Of a stretch of 64,000 bases of DNA, positions 1 to 8,273 are shown in pieces. The stretch is from Novosphingobium indicum. Lineage in GTDB: Bacteria > Pseudomonadota > Alphaproteobacteria > Sphingomonadales > Sphingomonadaceae. Numbering within the stretch: position 1 is the first letter of the stretch; each line of letters opens with the position of its first letter. The stretch covers positions 62,001 through 126,000 of the forward strand of contig NZ_BMLK01000009.1 in assembly GCF_014645195.1 (NCBI RefSeq), written 5' to 3'. The notes under the pieces were generated by a model. That model saw only the letters and a program-made list of their open reading frames with translations, was not told the DNA's origin and ran no database searches. Position numbers and translations under genes: made by a program.

Positions 1-2
1 AC

Positions 3-1160
3 ATGATGCACTGGGACTTCGCGAAGATGGCGCAGCGGCTCGCGAACGACGAGCGCTGCCTCGGCTGCGGATTGGCCGCCTACTTTGTCAAAGGCGCGCT
101 CGATCACGGCGTGGAGATGAAGACCGGCACGAGTGTGGTGGAGATCTACGCAGACGGGTCGCGCGTCACCGGCGTGCGCGCGCAGAAGGATGGCAAGGAC
201 ATCAACATCCGCGCGCGCAAGGGCGTGCTGGTAGCGGTATCGAGCTACGAGCGCCGACAGGACTACAACAAGACCATCGGCCAGCAACTCGAACTCGGCA
301 CCATCGTGACGATCTCGACCGTGGACGGGGCGAACTTCCGGCTGACAGGCCCGCTGGGCGCCCGCACCGCGCGCGTGCCGGACGTTACCTCCCTCGGCTT
401 CATCTCACCCGGTGAGGAGGACCCCGAGGGCTATCCGATGTGGCGCAGCGCGCTGCAGATCATCGGCCAGCCGCACATCATCGTCGTCAACAAGGCGGGA
501 GAGCGCTTCGGCAACGAGGCTTTCTACCGCTCCTTCTACTACAAGATCGACCAGATCGACGGCCTGACCCAATCCCATCCCAACATGCCGTGCTTCATGA
601 TCTTCGACAGTCAGGCGCGCGCGAAGTACCCGATCGGTTCGATCCTGCCGGGCATGGACTGGCCGGAAGGGCTGGGCTGCATCGCCGACACGCTGGGCGA
701 ACTCGCAGGCAAGCTGGGCGTGGACGCAGCAGCGCTGGAGCAAACCGTTGCGGCCTTCAACGAAGGGGCGCGGCAAGGCCGCGATCCGGCCTTCGGGCGC
801 GGCGAGCAGCCGTGGAGCTTCTGGATGTGCGGAGACAAGAACAACAAGCCCAACCCGGTGCTCGGCCCGCTGGAGCAGGGACCGTTCTACGCCGTCGAAC
901 TGAAGCGCATCGGCGGCTCGGGCATCCCCTCGACAGGCATCCTCGCCGACGAACACGGCCGCGCGCTGGACTGGAACGACGAGCCCATTCCCGGCCTCTA
1001 CGTCGCCGGCAACTCGATGGCGCGGATGGAAACGGGAGCGGTCATGCAATCGGGCATCTCCAATGCGCGCGGCATGACTTATGGCTGGCTCGCCGCAAAG
1101 CACGCAGCCGGACAGCCCAGCGATCTGCTGGCGAAGGAAGCGGAAAGGCTGGCGCTTTGA
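3..1160 (+). CDS. FAD-dependent oxidoreductase, KstD/fumarate-reductase-like (5' partial)
   Basis: This is the C-terminal 385 residues of a flavoprotein in the FAD-binding_2 group (3-ketosteroid dehydrogenase, fumarate reductase and relatives). The frame is open to the window start. The N-terminal GxGxxG Rossmann motif expected in this family is absent, so the true start lies upstream and the in-frame ATG at position 3 is internal. The C-terminal FAD-contact motif IPGLYVAGNSMA (about residues 329 to 340) and an NKAGERFGNEA segment near residue 163 support the family. These enzymes dehydrogenate or reduce C-C bonds next to a carbonyl. The context suggests a cyclic ketone substrate, which is inference. 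Its stop overlaps the start of the next gene. Confidence 0.8.
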   Translation: MMHWDFAKMAQRLANDERCLGCGLAAYFVKGALDHGVEMKTGTSVVEIYADGSRVTGVRAQKDGKDINIRARKGVLVAVSSYERRQDYNKTIGQQLELGTIVTISTVDGANFRLTGPLGARTARVPDVTSLGFISPGEEDPEGYPMWRSALQIIGQPHIIVVNKAGERFGNEAFYRSFYYKIDQIDGLTQSHPNMPCFMIFDSQARAKYPIGSILPGMDWPEGLGCIADTLGELAGKLGVDAAALEQTVAAFNEGARQGRDPAFGRGEQPWSFWMCGDKNNKPNPVLGPLEQGPFYAVELKRIGGSGIPSTGILADEHGRALDWNDEPIPGLYVAGNSMARMETGAVMQSGISNARGMTYGWLAAKHAAGQPSDLLAKEAERLAL

Positions 1161-1705
1161 TCGAGACAAGGCAGACCGTCACCATTGCGGCGCCCATCGA
1201 CGCGACCTGGGCCTATGCCAAGGATGTCGAGCGCTGGGCCGAGATCATGCCCGGCTATCAGTCCTGCGAAATCGAGGATGAAGACAATTCGCTCTGGATC
1301 CTCAAGATCGGTGTCGGCGCGATGGTTCGCACGGTGAAAGTCGCCGTGCACGTCGATCGCTGGGCCGGGCCGGAACAGGTCGATTTCACCTTCAAGCTGC
1401 AGGGCGACCCGGTGGAGGGCGGTGGCTCCTACGAAGCCTCCGTCACGCCTGACGGGCAGACGCAAGTGGACCTTGCCGTGCAGGTGCGCGGGTCCGGCCC
1501 GATGGCGCCGATGTGGGAAGCCATGGGCGGCCCCGTCCTGCCCAAGTTCGCAAAAGGCTTTGCCGAAGAACTGAAAGGCCGGATCGAAGCGCAGACCGGA
1601 CCCGGCGGGATGGCTGCGTCAGGGGCGGAAACATCGACCGCTCCGACCAACCCATCGTTGGTCACTCGTCTACTCAACTGGCTCAAGGGACTGTTCAAAG
1701 GCTGA
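1157..1705 (+). CDS. SRPBCC family protein (CoxG-like)
   Basis: The 182-residue protein has the opening pattern of the SRPBCC/START-like fold (IETRQTVTIAAPIDATWAY, then WAEIMPG), a helix-grip cavity that binds hydrophobic ligands. The start is a TTG at 1157 that overlaps the TGA of the upstream oxidoreductase (TTGA). It is chosen because the conserved beta-1 strand begins right there and the next in-frame ATG would delete it; GGAAAGG at about 1142 is a suitable ribosome site. The last 40 residues are a low-complexity Ala/Thr/Ser linker ending in a short amphipathic segment LLNWLKGLFKG, which may touch membrane. The overlap implies translational coupling and perhaps ligand delivery to the flavoprotein; the partner role is inferred. 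Confidence 0.75.
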   Translation: MIETRQTVTIAAPIDATWAYAKDVERWAEIMPGYQSCEIEDEDNSLWILKIGVGAMVRTVKVAVHVDRWAGPEQVDFTFKLQGDPVEGGGSYEASVTPDGQTQVDLAVQVRGSGPMAPMWEAMGGPVLPKFAKGFAEELKGRIEAQTGPGGMAASGAETSTAPTNPSLVTRLLNWLKGLFKG

Positions 1706-1763
1706 TCCGGGAAACCGGGGCCTTGGCCATCCGTTTGCACGACAAGCGAAAAAGGCTTGAGAC

Positions 1764-2513
1764 GTGCAAACACCCGGCAAAAGACGAGCGTTTTCTGCGG
1801 TAGCCTCCGCTGCCATAGTGGCAGGCGGCGTGGTGGCGCTGGTGCTGGGTCTCTCGTTCGCACCCGGTATCGAGGCTCCGCAAAGAGCGCTCGAAGCCAT
1901 ACTGCCCACGCGCAACACGCCCCCTTCCCCGACACCCACGCCGCAACCACCTCCGGCCGAGGCAGGCGCACCGCAGAACGCCCCTGCCCCACCCTCGCGC
2001 GAGAACGAACCCGCACAGATCGTCCAGCCTCCACCGAAACGACCGCCGCTTGTTGCGCCTCCCCCTGTCCCCGTAGCGCCGAAAGCGGGGACGGGGTCAG
2101 CTTCCAACCAGGGCGCTGCCAATATCGATGGTCCCGGTCAAGGATCGGGCGGCTCAGGCAATGGCACAGGCGGCGGAGGAAACGGAGGTCAAGGATCAGG
2201 GAACGGCTCCGGCCGCGGCGATCTCTCCGCATATCCGCGTCAGACCTCGGGCAAGCTGCACTATCGGGAGATTCCGAAGGCCTTGCGGCGCGATCACGGC
2301 GGGGTAATCCGATTGCGCTATCGGATCGGCGTGGATGGCCGCGTGAGCCAGTGCCGCGTATTGCAGTCGAGCGGCTTCCCCGAATTCGACCGCCAAACCT
2401 GCGAACGCATCACCGATCGCTTTCGCTTCAAGCCGGCACGCGATCGGGCAGGACAGCCAGTCCCTTTCACCATGACCGAAACCCACGGTTGGGATTACGA
2501 GCCAGGCGAATAG
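1764..2513 (+). CDS. TonB-like energy transducer with Gly-rich linker
   Basis: The 249-residue protein has a TonB layout: a short cytoplasmic N-terminus, one transmembrane helix (about residues 11 to 32), a Pro/Thr-rich periplasmic stretch (about 52 to 110), then a Gly/Ser/Asn-rich run (about 123 to 152), and a C-terminal TonB_C domain (about 170 to 249, with YRIGVDGRVSQCRV and the RFKPAR motif). TonB couples the inner-membrane proton-motive force to outer-membrane receptors. The start is GTG at 1764. No exbB or exbD is adjacent, so it would borrow the housekeeping pair. It may serve the receptor at 8371 to 10968. The glycine-rich linker in addition to the proline-rich one is unusual. Confidence 0.75.
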   Translation: MQTPGKRRAFSAVASAAIVAGGVVALVLGLSFAPGIEAPQRALEAILPTRNTPPSPTPTPQPPPAEAGAPQNAPAPPSRENEPAQIVQPPPKRPPLVAPPPVPVAPKAGTGSASNQGAANIDGPGQGSGGSGNGTGGGGNGGQGSGNGSGRGDLSAYPRQTSGKLHYREIPKALRRDHGGVIRLRYRIGVDGRVSQCRVLQSSGFPEFDRQTCERITDRFRFKPARDRAGQPVPFTMTETHGWDYEPGE

Positions 2514-2580
2514 CCGCTTCGCGCTCGCGCGATGCCGTTTCGCAATTATCCGATGGACAAGCCACGCCTGCGCGCGCAGT

Positions 2581-2596
2581 CTGTACACCTGTACAG
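2581..2596. promoter_or_regulatory. Perfect inverted repeat, candidate operator of the dioxygenase gene
   Basis: CTGTACA-CC-TGTACAG has 7-base arms that are exact reverse complements around a 2-base centre. It ends 28 bases before the ATG of the TauD/TfdA gene and just before its Shine-Dalgarno sequence. The form and size fit a TetR-type or other dimeric repressor site. The cognate regulator is not known; two TetR genes and an Rrf2 gene lie nearby. Confidence 0.55.
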
Positions 2597-2624
2597 CATA
2601 ATCCTTGGGAGAGGAGCCTACATC

Positions 2625-3512
2625 ATGTCCATCACCGTCGAAGCCGCCAAGCCGCTGATTGGCGGCATCATCCATGTCTCGCCCGACCATCTCCTCGACG
2701 ATGAAACAATCGAGACCGTCCGCGCCGAGCTGGAGAAGCGCGGCGTTCTGGTCTTCCCGGAGATCAACGTATCCGATGAGATGCAGCTCGCCTTCACCGA
2801 CAAGCTGGGTGACCGCGTGAACTTCACCCGGCAGGTGCCGGGCTCCGATGCGGATACGGCAGACGTCTACAAGATCACACTGGATCGCAAGCTCAATTCA
2901 GAGCCCGATTACGTGCTCGGCACGTTTTTCTGGCACATCGACGGCATCACCATCGACCAGCCGCTGCCCAAGGCCACGGTTCTCTCGGCCCGCAAGCTCT
3001 CGGCAAGCGGCGGTGCCACCGAGTTCGCCAACCTCTACGCCGCCTGGGACAAGCTGCCCGAGGACGAGAAGCGAGAAATCGAAGATCTCACCGTCGTGCA
3101 CTGTGTCGAAGCCGCGGTTCGTCCGGTCCACGGCCACCCCAGCGAGGAACGCCGCGCGCGCTACAAGGCCATGGCCGCCGTCATGGAACAGCCGCTCGTC
3201 TGGACGCATGAGGACGGGCGCAAGTCGCTGCTGCTCGGCACCCATGCGGACGGTATCGTCGGCATGCCCGGCCCGCACGGCCGCGCCCTGCTCACTCGCC
3301 TGCAGCAGTGGGCCGCCCAGCCCGACTTCGTCTACACGCACAAATGGAATGAAGGCGATCTGGTGATCTGGAACAACCAGGGCGTGATGCACCGCGTGGT
3401 GCCCTATACCGACGAAGGCCGCGTGATGCACCGCACCACGATCGCGGGCAAGGAAAAGCCCGGACACAAGGCAGACGAAGCCAATATCGAAAGAATCTAC
3501 CAGATCGCTTGA
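2625..3512 (+). CDS. TauD/TfdA family 2-oxoglutarate/Fe(II) dioxygenase
   Basis: The 295-residue protein has the non-heme iron triad of the TauD/TfdA family: H104-x-D106 (in FFWHIDGIT) and distal H256 (in NNQGVMHRVV), with R270 placed to bind 2-oxoglutarate. The family couples 2-oxoglutarate decarboxylation to hydroxylation, often leading to cleavage of ethers, sulfonates or sulfate esters. The ATG at 2625 is preceded by GGGAGAGGAG, while an earlier in-frame ATG at 2532 lacks such a site. The substrate is unknown. Because sulfotransferases occur in the same region, an alkylsulfatase-like role can be considered but is not shown. Confidence 0.85.
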   Translation: MSITVEAAKPLIGGIIHVSPDHLLDDETIETVRAELEKRGVLVFPEINVSDEMQLAFTDKLGDRVNFTRQVPGSDADTADVYKITLDRKLNSEPDYVLGTFFWHIDGITIDQPLPKATVLSARKLSASGGATEFANLYAAWDKLPEDEKREIEDLTVVHCVEAAVRPVHGHPSEERRARYKAMAAVMEQPLVWTHEDGRKSLLLGTHADGIVGMPGPHGRALLTRLQQWAAQPDFVYTHKWNEGDLVIWNNQGVMHRVVPYTDEGRVMHRTTIAGKEKPGHKADEANIERIYQIA

Positions 3513-3595
3513 GAATGGCGTTCCTGCGCTTGACGGTGCTGCAACGATAGGAGCATTGGCAAGGGCGATACTCCTGCCGCGAGTCTGCCCCTGCC

Positions 3596-4042
3596 ATGCT
3601 TTCGCAGAAAATCCGCTATGCCATCCGGGCCCTGCAGCACCTGGCGGACAAGTATGGCGAGGGGCCCGTCCCGCTGGCGGAAATCGCCGAAGCGCAGAAC
3701 ATTCCGGCAAAGTTCCTGACCGTTATCCTTTCCGAGCTGTCCCGCTTCGGAATCGTCGACTCCCAGCGGGGCAAGGACGGAGGCTACTGGCTGGCGATTT
3801 CGCCGATAGACATCACGTATGGCGACCTTATCCGCATAATGCGCGGATCGCTTGCGCTGGTGCCCTGCGCCAGCCGCTTCGCGCATGAAAAGTGCAAGAA
3901 CTGCGTCGAGGAAAAGGACTGCCGCACCCGCGCCCTGATGCTGAAAGTGCGCGATGCCACGGCCGACCTGCTCGATGGAGTACGCCTGTCGGACGCCATC
4001 GAATTGGCTCCCGAATTCGCAGAGCCAAGCGAAGAGACTTAG
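3596..4042 (+). CDS. Rrf2 family transcriptional regulator with four cysteines
   Basis: The 148-residue protein has the Rrf2 N-terminal winged helix (MLSQKIRYAIRALQHLADKY, then IPAKFLTVILSELSRFGIV and the wing QRGKDGGYWLA). The region that binds an Fe-S cluster in IscR and NsrR holds C91, C100, C103 and C109 (PC, then EKCKNCVEEKDC). Cluster binding is therefore plausible, making it a sensor of iron-sulfur status, NO or redox, although the spacing differs from classical IscR. It is convergent with the SDR gene, overlapping it by 4 bases. Its own promoter must lie in the 83-base gap after the dioxygenase gene. Confidence 0.85.
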   Translation: MLSQKIRYAIRALQHLADKYGEGPVPLAEIAEAQNIPAKFLTVILSELSRFGIVDSQRGKDGGYWLAISPIDITYGDLIRIMRGSLALVPCASRFAHEKCKNCVEEKDCRTRALMLKVRDATADLLDGVRLSDAIELAPEFAEPSEET

Positions 4043-4821
4043 CCGCCTGTCATTCGCAAACCGGCGTCCGCAATCAAGGTCTCGCCGGTCACGCGGCACG
4101 AGGCCTCGCAGCCGAGGAACAGGACAGTGCCCGCAATGTCCTCCGGGGTGGAGGCGACCTGCAGCGGAGTGCGCTCGATGACGGACGCACGGATCTTGTC
4201 GCGGTGCGGCCCCAGCTTGTCGAACCAGACCGTGTCCATGAACCCAGGTCCCACGGCGTTGATCCGTATCCTGGGCGCCAATCCGCGCGCCAGTGTGAGA
4301 ACCATCGTGTTGAGCGCGGCCTTGGATGCGGAATAGGCGATTGAAGACCCGTTACCCGTCACCCCGGCAACGGACGACGTGGCCACGATCGCCGCGCGTT
4401 CGGACCGTTCCAGCAGTTCACGGCAGGCGCGGATCGTCTGAAAAGTACCGACCACGTTGACGCGATAGACGTCGAGGAAATCGTCGCCGGAAAGCTTGTC
4501 GAGTTGATGCGCGTGGGCAGGCCGCGTCGTCTTGCCCGCGTTGCAGAACAGCGCATCGATCCGGCCAAAACGTGCTGCTGCAGCGGCAATCGACACGCAA
4601 TCGGCGTCCTCGGCAACATCGCCCTGGACGACGACGGCGTCCGCGCCAAGCGCCCGCACTTGCCTTGCGGTTTCCTCGGCTTCCTGCTCGCTGCTGGCGT
4701 AGTTGATTACGACTGCTTTAGCGCCCTGATCGGCGGCGCCGACGGCTATGGCGCGGCCAAGGCCCGTCGATGCGCCGGTCACGACGACGACGGCGTCTTC
4801 ATATGGTGGTTTCAATGACAT
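4039..4821 (-). CDS. Short-chain dehydrogenase/reductase (SDR)
   Basis: This 260-residue classical SDR has the nucleotide motif TGASTGLG (15 to 22), the NAG motif (94 to 96), N122, catalytic Ser near 149 to 150, and Y163-x3-K167 (YSASK). The start at 4821 is preferred over an upstream ATG because GGGAGGAGGGA sits right before it. SDRs oxidise alcohols or reduce ketones with NAD(P). Its stop overlaps that of the convergent Rrf2 gene. It may be cotranscribed with the TetR gene just upstream on the same strand (62-base gap). The substrate cannot be read from the sequence. Confidence 0.85.
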   Translation of the reverse strand: MSLKPPYEDAVVVVTGASTGLGRAIAVGAADQGAKAVVINYASSEQEAEETARQVRALGADAVVVQGDVAEDADCVSIAAAAARFGRIDALFCNAGKTTRPAHAHQLDKLSGDDFLDVYRVNVVGTFQTIRACRELLERSERAAIVATSSVAGVTGNGSSIAYSASKAALNTMVLTLARGLAPRIRINAVGPGFMDTVWFDKLGPHRDKIRASVIERTPLQVASTPEDIAGTVLFLGCEASCRVTGETLIADAGLRMTGG

Positions 4822-4883
4822 TCCCTCCTCCCGACCCTCATGCGGGGTAGGAGGCAAGCCTTCAAGATTTTAACGTGGAACGC

Positions 4884-5534
4884 CTATTCCGGAGGCGAAG
4901 TCATCACTTCCCCGTGCTGCAGGAAATGCAGCAGCGTGCGCGCGAGATGATCGATCGCCATCTTCACGTTGGGACCGGGGCCGCCCTCGGTAATCTGCAC
5001 GGTTGTGCCCTCGATCATGAACAGCATCATGTAGCACTTGATCCGTTGCGGTTCGCGTTCGTCGCGCGGGAGGGCATCAAGGTCAAAACCCGGAAAACGT
5101 CGGCCAAGCGTGGCGATAATGTTGTCGTGATGGCGATAGACCGGATCGAGAATGTCGGTCTGCAGGTTGGCACCGGCCCAGAACAGGTTGAGCGAATTGC
5201 GCCGCTCTTCCTGCTCCCCGCGCAGCCGCACGATCCACTTGCGCACCGACGACAGGCTCAGGCGCTTAACCGTCACCAGTTCGGCATAGATCTCAAGCTG
5301 ATACTCCAGATCCTGCCGCATCAGGTCGAGCAGCATTTCATCCTTGCTGCGGTAATAGAGGTAGACTGTCGCGCGGCTGACGCCGGCTTTTTCCGCGATT
5401 TCCTCGACCGAAGCGGGGAAAAAGCCCTTGGTGTAAAACACCTTGCGTGCGGCGACCCGGATGCGTGCGATTGTCGGCTTGACCTTGGGACGAGAGGCCT
5501 TGCCTTGCGACGGTGTAGTGTCTGTCATAGACAT
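4884..5534 (-). CDS. TetR/AcrR family transcriptional regulator
   Basis: The 216-residue protein has an N-terminal TetR helix-turn-helix (VEEIAEKAGVSRATVYLYYRSKDEML) after a basic arm, and an all-helical ligand-binding region. Starts at 5534 (MSMTD) and 5528 (MTD) are both possible, and neither has a strong ribosome site. It is divergent from the fumarylacetoacetase-family gene, with 118 bases between starts. A near-perfect palindrome in that gap is a likely target for autorepression and for control of the hydrolase gene. The ligand is unknown. Confidence 0.85.
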   Translation of the reverse strand: MSMTDTTPSQGKASRPKVKPTIARIRVAARKVFYTKGFFPASVEEIAEKAGVSRATVYLYYRSKDEMLLDLMRQDLEYQLEIYAELVTVKRLSLSSVRKWIVRLRGEQEERRNSLNLFWAGANLQTDILDPVYRHHDNIIATLGRRFPGFDLDALPRDEREPQRIKCYMMLFMIEGTTVQITEGGPGPNVKMAIDHLARTLLHFLQHGEVMTSPPE

Positions 5535-5553
5535 TTGATTAGCTGCAACTGAT

Positions 5554-5571
5554 TGACTTGGGCAAGTTAAC
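5554..5571. promoter_or_regulatory. Near-palindrome in the TetR-hydrolase divergent promoter
   Basis: TTGACTTGGGCAAGTTAA is an 18-base imperfect palindrome with a perfect ACTTG-GG-CAAGT core. It lies 20 bases upstream of the TetR start and about 82 bases upstream of the hydrolase start. The position fits a TetR operator serving both promoters. The assignment is inference from location and symmetry. Confidence 0.5.
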
Positions 5572-5652
5572 AAAGGAACCGCCCCGTGACCCGGCGGTTT
5601 TCTCCCTGTAGGAACGCCGCGTTCGCAAGGATAGATATAAGAGGTTGCCCCC

Positions 5653-6960
5653 ATGATGATCGACGAAACCCACGATCCGGCCCGCAAATCCTGGGTCGAG
5701 AGCGCCAACGGGCATGCCGATTTCCCGATTCAGAACCTGCCGCTGGGCGTGTTTTCACGCGATGGTGATTCTCCGCGCGGCGGCATGGCCATCGGCGACA
5801 TGATCCTCGACCTGAGCGCGCTGGCCCTCTCCGGCCTGCTGGACGGTGAAGCTCTGGCAGCGGCCAGCGCTGCAAACGGTGCCACGCTCAACCCGATGCT
5901 CGCGCTCGGTACCGGCCCGCGCCGTGCCCTGCGCAAACGCGTTTCAGCGCTGCTTTCCGAAGGGGCCGCAGAGAAGGCGCAGGTGGAGTCGCTGCTCGTG
6001 CCGATGCGCGAGGCGGAGATGCACCTGCCTGCGCATGTCGGCGACTACACCGACTTCTACGTGGGCATTCATCATGCCACCAACATCGGCAGCCTGTTCC
6101 GGCCCGACAATCCGCTGCTCCCGAACTACAAACACGTGCCCATCGGCTATCACGGCCGCGCCTCGACCATCCGGGCCACCGGCGCGGACGTCATCCGGCC
6201 GCAGGGCCAGACCAAGGCTCCGACTGCCGATGCCCCCTCGTTCGGGCCCGTTGCCAAGCTCGACTACGAGCTGGAACTGGGCGTTTGGATGGCCACCGGC
6301 AACGATCTCGGTTCGCCGATCCCCATCGCCGAGGCCCTCGATCACGTCGCCGGAATCACTCTGCTCAACGACTGGTCCGCGCGCGATATCCAGGCGTGGG
6401 AATACCAGCCGCTGGGCCCCTTCCTCGCCAAGAACTTCCTTTCCACTGTGTCGCCTTGGATCGTGACCATGGAAGCGCTGGCCCCGTTCCGCCGCGCTCA
6501 GCCTGCCCGTCCTGAAGGCGATCCGAAGCCGCTGCCCTACCTGTGGGACGAGACCGACCAGAGCAAGGGCGCGCTGTCGCTGGAGCTCGATGTCTTTCTG
6601 AGCAGCGCGGCGATGCGGGAGAAGGGCATGGAGCCGCTTCGCCTGAGCCATGGGGCGGCCAGCAACATGTACTGGACTATCGCGCAGATGGTGACGCACC
6701 ACGCTTCCAACGGCTGCCAGATGCAGACCGGCGACCTGCTCGGCAGCGGCACGATTTCCGGTCCCAAGAACGGCTCTCAGGGCAGCCTGATGGAGATCAC
6801 CCGCAACGGCAAGGAGCCGGTGGAGCTTCCCACCGGCGAAACCCGCACCTTCCTTGAAGACGGAGACGAGCTCTCTCTGGCCGGCCACTTCACGGCGGAC
6901 GGTGCGGTTTCAATCGGCTTCGGCGAATGCCGCGGAACGGTATCCCCCGCCCGCGCCTGA
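5653..6960 (+). CDS. fahA: Fumarylacetoacetase family hydrolase
   Basis: The 435-residue protein aligns along its length with fumarylacetoacetase, which hydrolyses 4-fumarylacetoacetate to fumarate and acetoacetate. Recognisable segments are DFYVGIHHATNIG (metal and catalytic His region), the KLDYELELGVWM metal-ligand segment, LLNDWSARDIQAWEYQPLGP and MQTGDLLGSGTISGP. No homogentisate dioxygenase or maleylacetoacetate isomerase gene is nearby, so the usual tyrosine pathway is not visible here. It sits between a divergent TetR gene and a convergent CoA-transferase gene 6 bases away. It could be the housekeeping enzyme or one acting on a beta-diketone from ring cleavage. Confidence 0.88.
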   Translation: MMIDETHDPARKSWVESANGHADFPIQNLPLGVFSRDGDSPRGGMAIGDMILDLSALALSGLLDGEALAAASAANGATLNPMLALGTGPRRALRKRVSALLSEGAAEKAQVESLLVPMREAEMHLPAHVGDYTDFYVGIHHATNIGSLFRPDNPLLPNYKHVPIGYHGRASTIRATGADVIRPQGQTKAPTADAPSFGPVAKLDYELELGVWMATGNDLGSPIPIAEALDHVAGITLLNDWSARDIQAWEYQPLGPFLAKNFLSTVSPWIVTMEALAPFRRAQPARPEGDPKPLPYLWDETDQSKGALSLELDVFLSSAAMREKGMEPLRLSHGAASNMYWTIAQMVTHHASNGCQMQTGDLLGSGTISGPKNGSQGSLMEITRNGKEPVELPTGETRTFLEDGDELSLAGHFTADGAVSIGFGECRGTVSPARA

Positions 6961-6966
6961 GCGCGT

Positions 6967-8190
6967 TCAGGCAACGCCGGTCACGACGCCGCGCCCGGCG
7001 CAATCGGCGATAGCCTCATCCGATAGCCCGATTTCGCGCAAAAGTTCCGCTGTGTCCCGGCCCATGGTCGGGGCACATTTCGGCTCCGGCGGAAGCGGGC
7101 TGCCATCGAAGGATACCGGGCCCGATACGATGGTCACCGGCGTCCCGTCCTCAACAGTGACATCGAACAGCACGTCGTTGGCCTCCGCCTGCGGATCGGT
7201 GACCAGTTCGCGCAGGTTCTGGATGACTTCCCAGGGCGCATCCCAGTCGGCGAATACCGCTCGCCATTCATCGAGAGTGCGCGATGCAAAGGCCTCGTCG
7301 AGCGCAGTGAGCAACGCCTCTCCATGTTCGACGCGGCTTTCGACAGTGGCGAAACGCACATCCTCCAGCATGTCCTCCCTTCCCGTCCGGCGGCACAATT
7401 CGGGCCAGTAGCGCTCAGGATCGAGGAACATCAGCTGCAGGAAGCGACCGTCCGCCGTCTCGTAGGCGCTTGTCAGGGCATGGCGGCCGGGATTGGCCAG
7501 CTTCGCCAGCTGCTCGTCGCTGAGCGCAGCTCCCATCGTGACATCGGCGGAGAGGATCCACATCGCCGATGAGAGCAGCGATATCTCCACGGTCGTCGGC
7601 TCGCCGGTGCGCTCACGATGAAACAGCGCCGATGCCATACCGAACGCCACGTTCATCGCCCCCGCATGATCGCCGAGCGCCGGCCGTGGCCGCGTCGGAC
7701 GCTGGCCGGGCGTCGAGAGCATGTGGGCGAACCCGCCGCGCGCCCAGAAGCATGAGGCATCATAGCCTGCCCGATCGGCCTGCTCGCCGCGGAACCCCAG
7801 ACCGTTGCCATGGGCGTAGATCAGCCGCGGGTTCCTCTCGCGCAACACGTCGAGCGTGAGCCCCAACCGCTTGAGCGCGCCCGGACGGATCGACGTGAGG
7901 AAGACGTCCGCCGTCTCGACCAGCTGCAGAAACAGCTCGCGCCCCTCGTCGCTCTTGAGGTCGATGGCGATCGAGCGCTTGTTGCGGTTGTTCAGTTCCA
8001 TCGCGAGGTTCGCCGACTTGGTCTGGCGTCCATCGGTGATTTTCAACCGCCGGTAGGGATCGCCTTCGGGCATCTCGATCTTGATCACATCCGCGCCGAG
8101 ATCCGCCAGGATCGCCCCGGCCGCGGGCACGAAAACGAACTGTGCCAACTCCAGCACCCGCACGCCCTTGAACACCTGCGTCGCGAACAT
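6967..8190 (-). CDS. CaiB/BaiF (class III) CoA-transferase
   Basis: The 407-residue protein has the class III CoA-transferase signature: the N-terminal LADLGADVIKIEMPEGDP, NRNKRSIAIDLKS, and catalytic Asp D174 in RPALGDHAGAM. Such enzymes move CoA between organic acids without ATP, which fits activation of a carboxylate catabolic intermediate. It is convergent with the hydrolase gene. A 10-base perfect palindrome lies about 84 bases upstream of the start. It is separated from the TonB-dependent receptor gene by that gene's terminator, so it has its own promoter. Confidence 0.88.
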   Translation of the reverse strand: MFATQVFKGVRVLELAQFVFVPAAGAILADLGADVIKIEMPEGDPYRRLKITDGRQTKSANLAMELNNRNKRSIAIDLKSDEGRELFLQLVETADVFLTSIRPGALKRLGLTLDVLRERNPRLIYAHGNGLGFRGEQADRAGYDASCFWARGGFAHMLSTPGQRPTRPRPALGDHAGAMNVAFGMASALFHRERTGEPTTVEISLLSSAMWILSADVTMGAALSDEQLAKLANPGRHALTSAYETADGRFLQLMFLDPERYWPELCRRTGREDMLEDVRFATVESRVEHGEALLTALDEAFASRTLDEWRAVFADWDAPWEVIQNLRELVTDPQAEANDVLFDVTVEDGTPVTIVSGPVSFDGSPLPPEPKCAPTMGRDTAELLREIGLSDEAIADCAGRGVVTGVA

Positions 8191-8273
8191 TCCTGTGTCT
8201 CCCCATCATTCTCTGCGCGGTCGGTCGCCGCCTTCATTCGAAGCGTGACGATAGCCATGCGTGAAAAATGTAG

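Noticed and set aside
3-5. ATG at position 3 as the true start of the first oxidoreductase gene
   Set aside because: The N-terminal FAD-binding glycine motif would be missing, so the gene almost certainly begins before the window.
5653-8190. A complete homogentisate (tyrosine) degradation operon
   Set aside because: Only the fumarylacetoacetase-family gene is present. Neither hmgA nor the isomerase lies in the window.
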